Assembly (NCBI GenBank): GCA_012030715.1
Contig: JAAUUJ010000008.1
Location: 1-50,098 of the forward strand
Source: Synechococcaceae cyanobacterium SM2_3_1
GTDB taxonomy: Bacteria; Cyanobacteriota; Cyanobacteriia; Thermostichales; Thermostichaceae
DNA: 50,098 nt
Direction of reading: 5' to 3'
A program made the translations under genes and the position numbers. This document shows positions 12,371 to 20,680 of the stretch, piece after piece; the first letter of the stretch is position 1; every line of letters begins with the position of its first letter. The notes under the pieces are model-generated. The model searched no databases, had not been told where the DNA came from, and saw nothing but the letters and a program-made list of their open reading frames with translations.

Positions 12371-15300
12371 ATGGCAGCGCCGAAATTTCGTCTAATCAGC
12401 TTTTTGACTATTGCCAGCAGTCTGGCCCTGGCTGCTTCTTGTGGAGACAGTGGATCCTCCCCAACGGCAATTAGTATTCCCTCGGAGGAGAGCACCTCTG
12501 CGCTGGCTGGACGTACTATAACTATCAACGGCCAAACAATTGATTTGACTAACCACCTCGATCAGCAGGGTTCTACAGTTTCTAATCCGAGTAGCAGAGA
12601 AGGGAGGAGATGGCACGCCAACACCAGCTGGCCCCAAGGCAACGCACCTTTTGATAGGCTACGAACAGATGATGGCATCTCTGAGGATGCTACTACTGCT
12701 TCGTTTCAAAGTGCAAGGGCATGTGTTGATGGAGGAGGCTCACCGCTTGGATGTAATCCTATCCCGCTTCCATCAGGGCCAGGGGGGAGTCCAACTATTC
12801 CTTTTATCCCACCAGTTCCTGGTGTCCCGAGTGCCCCAGCCCCAAGTCTTCCTGGTACAACATTTGTTCCCTTCCCAGTCATTCCCTTTCTGCGTCCTTT
12901 CCGTAATCGCAATGTTACCCAGATCGGAGACAACGACGGGGTAGATATCGATTCTGATATCATGGGCCCCCTGAGGGAGACCAACACCAACATCATTGGC
13001 AATGACCGGATCATTGATACCGATACGGATATCACTGTCACCGATCCGGATTTTATTGATCAGGACTTCAGCAACGTGGGCAGTGGGGCTGTCTTTGATA
13101 ATGACGGCATTGATAATGACGGCGAATCTCCCATCATCGATAACACCAACCGGACTGGCGTTGAGATCAGCGATAACTTTAGCGACAACGACAACGATGG
13201 GTTTGATAATGATGGTCTGTTCAATGCCCCTCTTATCGACAACACCGATCGGGATGGCATTGATTTTGACAGTGATGATGACTTCATTGATGCGGGAGCG
13301 CCAGTCGTCATTACTTCTCCCCTCTTTGATAATGACGTTAATGATATTGATGCCCCTGTGATCAATGATCGGGATGGTATTGAGATCAATGCTGGAGATG
13401 CGCCCCTGGTAGATAACAGCAATCGGGGTGGTATTCGCCTGTTCGGTAACCTGTTTGATCGGGATGGTATCGATGTCGAGGGCGATCTAATTAATGACCG
13501 TGATGGTTTTGATGTTGAAGGCAACTTCTCCAATAGCCGTACAGGGATCGGTGGCGATTTCACAAATGATCGGGATGGGATCGACATTGAGAATGTTAAT
13601 GCGCCGCTTATTGACAACAATGATCGGGATGGCATCGATATTGAGACCAATGATCCTGATGGCATTGATATCGAGGGAGATGGGGTCAACAACTCTGACC
13701 GCGATGGTTTTGATATCGAGGGAGATTTTGATCCTGATGGTATCGACATTGAAGGTCCTGGAATCGACAACACAGATCGAGATGGGATCGATATCGAAGG
13801 CGATGGAGTTAACAACTCTGACCGCGATGGTGTAGATATCGAAACCTTTGATCCAGATGGTGTGGATACTGAGGGAGATTTCGATCCTGATCGGAACGAT
13901 GTAGAAGGCGACTCTGATAATGATGTCTTCGACGATGACTCGGATGATGATGGCATCGATATCGAGAGCATTGACGACAACTCGGATGATGATGGTATCG
14001 ATATCGAGAGCATTGACGACAACTCGGATGATGACGGTATTGATGTCGATGCTAACGACAATACCAACAGCGGAGAAGGCTCTTTTTTTGACCTCGATAC
14101 TGGGGGAGCTCCGATAATAGATGTTGAGGGAGGCAGTGGCTCTCTGATCAATGGTCCTTTGACAGATAACGACATCATCGACAATAAAGATCGGGATGGG
14201 ATTGACACTGACATTGATAACTCTGATCGGGATGGCATTGATATTGATGACATCGACAACTCCGATCGCGATGGTATTGACGTCGATGGGGGCTCTCTTA
14301 TAGATAACTCCGATCGTGATGGCATTGATATTGACGATAACTCCGATGACGATGGTGTTGATGTTGAGACTATCGACAACAGCGGAGGTGCACCTTTTTT
14401 GACAATGACGGTATCGACAACACTCAACGGGATGATGACTTTGTCGATATCGAGACTAATGACAATTCTGATCGGGATGGAATCGATGTTGACGGAGGTT
14501 CTCTTATAGATAACTCCATGCGGGATGATGACTTCATTGACGATGATTCGGATGATGATGGCATTGACAATGATGGGGGGCCTCTTATAGATAACTCCGG
14601 ACGTGATGATGACGGCATTGACAATGACATCACAACCAATGGTGATGCCCCTTTTTTTGATAACGATGGCATCGATAACGACGTAGATAATACAGGCCGC
14701 GATGACGATGGCATCGATATCGACAATGAGGGCGGACCTTTTTTTGACAATGATAGGAACGACACAGATACGGGAGGGGCCCCGATCGTAGATAACCGTG
14801 AGCGTGATGACGACGGGGCCGATACTGACATCGACAACACCAACCGTGACGATGACGGCATTGACAACGACGGAGGGCCTCTTATAGATAACGACGGCAT
14901 TGACAATGAAAGTGGCGACTTCACGGGTGTAGATAATACGAGCCGTGACGATGATGGCATCGATAATGACGGAGGGCCTCTTATAGATAACAGCGACAGA
15001 GATGGCATCGATACGGGTGGCGCCCCTATCACTGACAACACCAACCGCGATGATGACGGGATCGACGTTGATAATGTGGGAGGGCCTCTTATAGATAACG
15101 ACGGCATTGATACCGGCGGTTCCCCAGTTGTGGACAACTCCATGAGAGATGACGATGGGGTTGAGATTGAAGGGCCTGGCATCGACAACTCCATGAGGGA
15201 CGATGATGGCATCGACACGGGCGGAGCTCCCATCAATGACAACCAGGGCCGCGATGACGATGGCATCGAAACTATTGACAACTCTCAGCGGGATGATGAT

Positions 15301-15750
15301 GGTGTTGATTGCAGATCTGGAGATCCTGATTGCGATGGTATTGATATCGATCTTTCCTTGGGTGGCAAGATCGTCTGTACTGCCATGAACGAAGCCTACG
15401 GGTTTGGTCTCTTCCGTAACCGCATCTGGCTCAAGTACGCCAAGGATCATCTCACTAAGGAGCATGAGGTTGGCTATCACGCCCTCTTCCTGCCGCTGGT
15501 TGACTTCGGGTTCAAGCAGGGTGATCAACTCCCCAACCGCTTGGTCCGTAAAGGCCTGGAACACATTGCCCGCCACCGCAGTATGGATCTACGCGCAGAA
15601 ATGCGAGGAACCCACCGCGATCCTCTGGGCCGTCTCTACCGTGCTGTTCTGGAACCGACCTGCTACCTGGTGGGTAAAGCGATCACGGTTCGGGAAAGTC
15701 TCAGTCAGAAAAAAGTCGATGAGGCCAAGACGCCCAGTCTGTTTGTGTAG
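12371..15750 (+). CDS. Giant Asp-rich repeat lipoprotein (one frameshift)
   Basis: A predicted exported lipoprotein: basic start MAAPKFR, hydrophobic stretch ISFLTIASSLALA, then lipobox LAASC near residue 24. Next is a Ser/Pro/Gly-rich stalk (about 30-175) with PIPFIPPVPGVPSAPAP. From about residue 185 to 995 it is built of degenerate acidic repeats such as NSDRDGIDIEGD, DDNSDDDGIDIES and GGPLIDNSDRDGID, resembling calcium-binding DxDxDG loops. The last ~120 residues (KIVCTAMNEAYGFGLF, EVGYHALFLPLVDFGF, RKGLEHIARHR, DPLGRLYRAVLEP) form a different, well-ordered domain. The frame breaks in a T6 run at 14395-14400; one more T (as in the sister unit CCTTTTTTT at about 14650) joins both halves into ~1,126 residues. 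ATG 12371 has AGGAG upstream. The function is unknown; a calcium-binding surface or matrix protein is inference. Confidence 0.8.
12927..15350 (+). repeat. Degenerate tandem repeats encoding DRDGID-type units
   Basis: About 2.4 kb of short imperfect in-frame repeats with a core of GATCGGGATGGCATTGAT or GATGATGACGGCATTGAC. Spacing varies from about 30 to 75 bases. Synonymous codon changes are frequent (GAT/GAC, ATT/ATC), which suggests selection on the protein sequence rather than recent DNA amplification. Two nearly identical neighbouring copies at about 13935-14040 (DDNSDDDGIDIESI) look like a more recent duplication. Confidence 0.85.
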
Positions 15751-15952
15751 ACACGGACTGATGCGCTGAAATCAATAGGGAGTTGATTGCCCATGATTGA
15801 TCCTAAGTCTGGCATTATCAATCAACAGGGTGATCAACTCTTTTTGAGGTGATTTCCAGGTATGGTATTTTCGGTCAAACCACTCCCCTCCGTTTTCCCC
15901 TGTTATTAGGGGGAGCGTGAGGATGGATCCAGAGCGTGTGAGGAGAATCCAA

Positions 15953-16693
15953 GTGTCGGTCACCAACAGGCTTATCGCCTTTTTAACCATAGCGGGTAGT
16001 TTTGTCTTAACAGCTTGTGTAGAAAAGGTCATTGTTCCAACAGCGGTTCAGGTTCCTGGAACGCAGGCAGCCAATAAATCTGAAATTCCTGAATACCCTC
16101 CCTTCCCTCCCTATCCGTATCCTGCCGCGTATCCTTACCCATTTCCGCCCTATCCTTATCCCTTCCCATTTCTGCCCTATCCTTATCCCTTCCCATTTCC
16201 GCCCTATCCCTATCCATTTCCGCCCTATCCCTATCCAGATTCGCAAACTGATGCTGGACGTCAACAACGCAATCTTCCAGGGAATAATTCTGACACAAAT
16301 AATTCTCAGGCAGAACCAGTGATTATCATCATTGAAAGGGGATCTGAAGCGAGACCAAACACCTTTACGCCTCCATCAGTACCAACTGATTTACCAGCCC
16401 CTCAAAATCCTGTTACTCAGTCCTCGGGTAGGCCAATACGAATTGTAAATATTTCAATTAGTGGAGATAACGACATTTTTGATATTGACAATTCAGTTAA
16501 TGCCCCTCTGGTCAATAACGAGGTTAATGTGTTTGATAATGTCATAAACACTGAGATCAACAACGACGTCTCGATCACTGACTCTGACGTATTCGATTTT
16601 GATGCTAGCAATGGCTCATCGGATGGATCAGGCTTTGATGAAGATCTCAGTAGTGGTAACAGTGCTACTCCTCCGCAATCAACTTCCCCCTGA
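15953..16693 (+). CDS. Small lipoprotein with Pro/Tyr repeats and acidic tail
   Basis: A second predicted lipoprotein, related to the giant neighbour. I chose GTG 15953, preceded by AGGAG, which gives MSVTNRLIAFLTIAGSFVLTAC, a compact signal peptide with lipobox LTAC. The frame is open upstream to GTG 15917. The leader matches the giant protein's (RLISFLTIASSLALAASC). A Pro/Tyr/Phe repeat (PFPPYPYP units) fills about residues 45-95. The tail contains SGDNDIFDIDN and NAPLVNN, echoing the neighbour's DNDGIDN and NAPLIDN, but with far fewer repeats and without its C-terminal domain. Length is about 246 residues. The function is unknown; a surface-exposed envelope protein is likely. It probably arose by duplication and divergence. 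Confidence 0.75.
   Translation: MSVTNRLIAFLTIAGSFVLTACVEKVIVPTAVQVPGTQAANKSEIPEYPPFPPYPYPAAYPYPFPPYPYPFPFLPYPYPFPFPPYPYPFPPYPYPDSQTDAGRQQRNLPGNNSDTNNSQAEPVIIIIERGSEARPNTFTPPSVPTDLPAPQNPVTQSSGRPIRIVNISISGDNDIFDIDNSVNAPLVNNEVNVFDNVINTEINNDVSITDSDVFDFDASNGSSDGSGFDEDLSSGNSATPPQSTSP
16094..16237 (+). repeat. Tandem repeat encoding PFPPYPYP units
   Basis: A pyrimidine-rich repeat with core CATTTCCGCCCTATCC, repeated about five times with small length changes, all in frame with the lipoprotein. The same stretch is open on the opposite strand, but this is a by-product of composition. Confidence 0.85.
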
Positions 16694-16730
16694 TCCAGTA
16701 AAAGTTGATCTGAACAGGTACGGTGAGCCT

Positions 16731-16747
16731 GTCTCAGCGTCTGAGAC
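16731..16747. terminator. Hairpin between convergent genes
   Basis: GTCTCAG at 16731-16737 pairs perfectly with CTGAGAC at 16741-16747 around CGT. It sits between the stops of the small lipoprotein and the pentapeptide-repeat gene. There is no clear T-run on either side, so it may be an RNA 3'-end stabiliser rather than a terminator. Confidence 0.35.
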
Positions 16748-16779
16748 CTATCAGGTGGAGTTGTAATCCCTGGAGTAGC

Positions 16780-17511
16780 CTAGAAGATCCCAAACAGCTT
16801 CCTTTGTTTAGGAGGCATACTATCTTGCAATGTTTGAGCTGTGTCTTGACCAGTAAACTCATTCGTTCCAGAGGCGATTGACAGTAGAAATTCTCTTTGC
16901 TCATCGGACATTTTGGTCCCAGAGAAATCGGCTCCATCAATGAGGATATTGGTCAGGGTACACCCTTGTAAGTTGGCATCTGTAAGGTTTGCTTGCCGAA
17001 GATCCGCACCAGTTAAATCACAGCTGACCAGAGAACAGCTTGTTAAATTTGCTCTCTGAAGCACGGCTTCTTTAAAGTTGGATTCAAAAAAATTGCCTTC
17101 CGCTAAACTCGCGGCGATCAAACTCACCTGTTTAAAATCAGCACTGTTAAATCGACTATTCTGAAAAGAGGACTTATCAAGTTTTGCCTGTGAAAGATTG
17201 CAGTAGTCTCCCACCGTCTGTCCGAAACTAGCCCCCCGTAGATCTGCCTTCGAAAAGTTACCCCGCTCCATCTCGGCACGACGAAAATTAGCAAGGCGTA
17301 AATCAGCTTCTTTCATGCTGACACCCCGCAGATTGGCCTTCACAAAACTGGCTTTTGGCATTTTCACCTTATCGAACAAGCCACGCGCAAGACTGGCATC
17401 CGCCAGGTCAGCCCCAATCAGTGACTGCTTATTCTTGATCGCTTCCGAGAGCTCTCGCGTCGTCTCGATGCGAATAGGGTCAGGTCGTTTTCCAGGGAAT
17501 GATGTCGTCAC
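16780..17511 (-). CDS. Pentapeptide-repeat protein
   Basis: A 243-residue protein whose middle (about residues 30-200) follows the A(D/N)LxX rule: ANLRGVSMKEADLRLANFRRAE, ADLRGASFGQ, ANLTSCSLVSCDLTGADLRQANLTDANL. This folds as a right-handed quadrilateral beta-helix. There is no signal peptide or membrane segment, so it is probably cytoplasmic or thylakoid-associated. The C-terminal 45 residues (GTKMSDEQREFLLSIASGTNEF and after) are outside the repeat. Such proteins are very common in cyanobacteria and mostly have no assigned role. The start is GTG 17511. It is convergent with the small lipoprotein and divergent from gshB. Confidence 0.9.
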   Translation of the reverse strand: MTTSFPGKRPDPIRIETTRELSEAIKNKQSLIGADLADASLARGLFDKVKMPKASFVKANLRGVSMKEADLRLANFRRAEMERGNFSKADLRGASFGQTVGDYCNLSQAKLDKSSFQNSRFNSADFKQVSLIAASLAEGNFFESNFKEAVLQRANLTSCSLVSCDLTGADLRQANLTDANLQGCTLTNILIDGADFSGTKMSDEQREFLLSIASGTNEFTGQDTAQTLQDSMPPKQRKLFGIF

Positions 17512-17764
17512 AGCCGTCCGATCCCTTTATCATCAGGAAACTGGATCACGATTGACTATACGGTAGCTGTTTACCAATCAAAATAGGTTAATTAAGCGTT
17601 AAGGTACAGTGAGGTGACGGGCACCAGAGAGAAAAATATGTTACATCCAGCCGCGGCTTCACAGAAGCTTTACGGAATCACGGTTTGCAATTATTCTTTA
17701 CGGTATTTTCATTGACGCCAGTTTCTTCAAGTCCTACTCTCTATTCTTTTTGAAGGTCAGTCTT

Positions 17765-18731
17765 ATGCAGGTTGCATTTATTCTGGATCCCCTCCCATCA
17801 CTTCAGGTAAAGCATGATACCAGTGTTGCTCTGATGTCCGCTCTGCAGGCTAGAGGCCATGAACTCTACTGTCTGCAGGTTGGAGATCTTTATGCCCTTC
17901 AGGGGGAAGCTTGGGCTCGGCTCCAGAAAGTGGCTCTAGATCTGAATCGAGATCCCTGGTATCAGATTGAGACTACACTCCAGCAGCCTCTCAGTCACAT
18001 GCAAGCGGTGTGGATGCGTAAGGATCCGCCTGTGGATGCTGCCTATCTTTACGCCACCCAGCTTCTGGACTTGCTGCCTGAGTCCAGCACGCTTGTATTG
18101 AATTCCCCCTCCAGCCTCCGCTCTGCTAACGAAAAGCTCTTTGCCCTGCACTTTCCGGATTGGACCCCCCGCACCCTGGTGAGCTCAGATCCCCAGATCC
18201 TGGCCCAGTTTGTGGAGCGAGAAGCACAGACGGTTCTCAAACCCCTAGCCGGGAAGGGGGGGGGAAGGGATCTTATGGGTGAAGTGGGGAGATCCGAATC
18301 TGAACTCACTGCTGGAGTTAAGCACGCAAGCGGGCAAAATCCCGGTCATGGTTCAGGAGTATCTGCCTGCCGCCCAGAAGGGAGATAAGCGAATCTTACT
18401 GCTGGAGGGACAACCTCTGGGAGCAGTCAATCGAGTCCCGCGACCGGGAGACTTTCGTGGCAATGTAGCGGCAGGGGGGAGTGTCGAATCAACCGTGATC
18501 ACCAAGCGGGAGCAGGAACTGTGTGCGGCATTGGCACCACGACTGCAGACAGACAACCTCTACTTTGTCGGTATTGATGTGATTGGGGAAAAATTGACTG
18601 AGGTGAACGTCACCAGTCCCACCATGCTGCAGGAGATCAGCCAGCTGGATGGTCGGGATCTGGCCGCGGATGTGGCCATCTGGCTGGAGCAGAAAGTTCA
18701 GGCCTTGGGGCTGACAACTTCTCAAAGGTAG
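17765..18731 (+). CDS. gshB: Glutathione synthetase (frameshifted)
   Basis: Joins gamma-glutamylcysteine and glycine to make glutathione in the cytoplasm. ATG 17765 gives MQVAFILDPLPSLQVKHDTS, the standard GshB opening; TTG 17750 is less likely. The N-terminal half shows VWMRKDPPVDAAYLYATQLL and NSPSSLRSANEKLF. The ATP-grasp half shows GDKRILLLEGQPLGAVNRVP, GNVAAGGS and EVNVTSPTMLQEI. The frame breaks in a G9 run at 18256-18264; with eight Gs it reads KPLAGKGGEGILWVKWGDPN, the expected glycine-rich ATP loop, and total length becomes about 321 residues. The one-base insertion in the longest G-run here is probably a sequencing error. Convergent with the PhnD-like gene, 5 bases away. Confidence 0.92.
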
Positions 18732-18736
18732 AAGGC

Positions 18737-19594
18737 TTAACTCTCAAACAAAACTACCGGTTGCTCCCCTACCCGATCGGCAATTGACTGCACTCGGCGG
18801 ATCAGCTCAATCAGATACGAGTAGTCAGGAACCCGTGCATTAGGAATATATCCGGCTGCTTCTGCAATATCAGGTGAAACAGCATTCATGGCCTTCATGA
18901 TCTGTTCTTGCTTATTTCGTTCTACTGTTGGGCCTAAGAGCACCGCTCCTCCCGGAATAGGACGGCTGGTATGCAGGGCCCGCCATTGGGTAGAGGAAAA
19001 TTCCTGCCGCAATTCATCAAACTCAGCCTTGTCCAGGGCTCCCACATCCACGCTCCCCTTGGCAACCCATTCCAGAGTCGTGCGTGGGGTCCCGGCAAAC
19101 CGAATTTCCGCCAGGGTCAAGCCATACAGATCGTAAAGGGGAAGATAGTAGCCCGTTGCCGATCCTACCTGGCCAAGTGCCACGACTCCACTTTTGAGAT
19201 CGCTCAATGATTGAGCGGGATGATCCTCCCGAACTACCAGCACAGAGCGCGTTTGATTCTGCCCCAACGTCGGAAAAAGGGGAATGTATTGGTGTTGATC
19301 AATGGCGATGGCCGCAATCCCTGGAGGGGCAAACACTAGAGACCAAGCCCTTTTACGAATCTGCTCTAGGGCCTGGCGTTCATTAAAAGTCGGTTCTAGC
19401 TCCACTACACTTTGGGTGGCTTCCCCCAAAATCTGGTTAAACCGCGCATACTGCTCTACAGACCGCGCCCCCTGATCAAAGGCAATGAGACCAATAATCA
19501 ACTTGCCCCGCTCTTGCTGCTGAGTCGAAAAGCAGGCACTGGTCCCCAGCAGGAGTGTTGAGAATTGCACCAAGAATCTTCGCCGCTTGATCAT
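18737..19594 (-). CDS. PhnD-like substrate-binding lipoprotein
   Basis: Resembles the periplasmic binding component of phosphate/phosphite/phosphonate ABC transporters. A short leader MIKRRRFLVQFSTLLLGTSAC ends in a lipobox (GTSAC). The mature domain has the PBP2 features seen in PhnD: GLIAFDQGARSVEQYARFNQILGEATQ, the SLSDLKSGVVALGQVGSATGYYLPLYDLYG segment (hinge and anion site) and WVAKGSVDVGALDKAEFDEL. Length 285. No permease or ATPase gene is adjacent, so it may be an orphan binding protein or the sensor part of a signalling pair. Its upstream region is shared with the haem/HAMP protein gene at 19743, transcribed the other way. Ligand unknown. Confidence 0.82.
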   Translation of the reverse strand: MIKRRRFLVQFSTLLLGTSACFSTQQQERGKLIIGLIAFDQGARSVEQYARFNQILGEATQSVVELEPTFNERQALEQIRKRAWSLVFAPPGIAAIAIDQHQYIPLFPTLGQNQTRSVLVVREDHPAQSLSDLKSGVVALGQVGSATGYYLPLYDLYGLTLAEIRFAGTPRTTLEWVAKGSVDVGALDKAEFDELRQEFSSTQWRALHTSRPIPGGAVLLGPTVERNKQEQIMKAMNAVSPDIAEAAGYIPNARVPDYSYLIELIRRVQSIADRVGEQPVVLFES

Positions 19595-19742
19595 AGGCTT
19601 GCCTTACTTGCAAACGGATCCACTGAGTTTATCTCTTAACAGGAGGACAAGAGACCCTGAGATTGAGGATAATTTGATCAGACTGGATAGAATCCGATCC
19701 TATCTATTCCTAGCCTAGTCTTTCTCTAGATCCTGTTGCGTC

Positions 19743-20680
19743 ATGTTTAAGAACCTTAAGTTAAGTAAAAAGTTTAATTTGCTTCTGCTAATTGTCTTCA
19801 TTGCAGGGATTTTGCTCACAGGGAGCGCCTTTGCTGCTGTCCTGGCCCGAAATGCTCAGCAACAGGTGGTCAGTAAGGCATTGATCATGATGGAAACCAT
19901 GGATTCCGTGCGAAAGTATACCAATGAGCAGGTGAATCCCGAGCTGGCGGATCGGCTGGAAACTGAACCTGAGTTTATCCGCGTTACCGTTCCCGGGTAT
20001 GCCGCTCGCGAGGTCTTTGAGATTCTGCGTCAGGATCCCGCCTACAATGAGTTCTTCTACAAAGAGGCCACCCTGAATCCTACCAATCTGCGGGATAAGG
20101 CCGATGAGTTTGAGGCAACTCTAGTCCAGCAATTTCGCCAGCGCTCTGATTTAACTGAACTGAGTGGATTCCGGGAAACTTTTGGGGAGCGGCTTTATTA
20201 TATTGCACGGCCCCAGGCGATTGAATCGGAGTCCTGCTTACGCTGCCATAGCACCCCAGAGGCTGCTCCCCCCAGTCAGATTGCCACCTATGGCGCTGAG
20301 AATGGCTTTGGCTGGCAACTGAATGAGATCGTGGGGCTCAGGTGATTTCGGTTCCTGCCCGCGAAGTCTTTCGGAGTGCTTCCCAGTCTTTCTTCCTGCT
20401 CATGACCATTGTGATTGGGGCCTTTCTAATTGCGATCGTGCTGGTCAACATTCTGCTGAGCCGTGCTGTGATCCGGCCTCTGAATCGTATGGCAATGGTT
20501 GCTGACGAGATCAGTACCGGAAAACTGGATGCTGAGTTCGAGCAGGATTCTGCCGATGAAATTGGCCTTCTGGCTGCTGCTTTTAATCGCATGAAACTTA
20601 GCCTGCAGATGGCCATGCGCATGCTGAACCGTCCCAACACACGCGCTCAACAGACGGATGGGGGAACCCAGGGAGGTTAA
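19743..20680 (+). CDS. Tll0287-like haem-binding HAMP sensor (frameshifted)
   Basis: A membrane-anchored sensory protein. An N-terminal membrane segment (about 10-35, LLLLIVFIAGILLTGSAFAAVLA) precedes a periplasmic PAS-like domain of the DUF3365/Tll0287 type, with a c-type haem motif CLRCH near residue 172. A second membrane segment (FFLLMTIVIGAFLIAIVLVNILL) is followed by a HAMP domain (RAVIRPLNRMAMVADEISTGKLDAEFEQDSADEIGLL), and the protein ends soon after without a kinase or cyclase. The frame breaks at the G4 run 20333-20336; one more G gives EIVGAQVISVPAREVF and a total of about 312 residues. Redox or ligand sensing is inferred from the haem motif. It ends 4 bases inside the convergent Ser/Thr kinase gene and is divergent from the PhnD-like gene. 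Confidence 0.82.

Noticed and set aside
12927-15350. The repeat array as a possible CRISPR or minisatellite
   Set aside because: Unit length and spacing vary, all units are in one reading frame, and differences are largely synonymous. There are no identical repeats with unique spacers.
13060-15576. An 838-codon open frame on the minus strand opposite the Asp-rich repeats
   Set aside because: The GAT/GAC-rich repeats on the plus strand give stop-free complement codons. The plus frame has a lipoprotein leader, a ribosome-binding site and a compact C-terminal domain; the minus frame has none of these.
16007-16298. Minus-strand frames rich in repeated RIGIGRKW/DRAEMGRD units
   Set aside because: These are the complement of the PFPPYPYP repeat in the lipoprotein gene and have no start context or other support.
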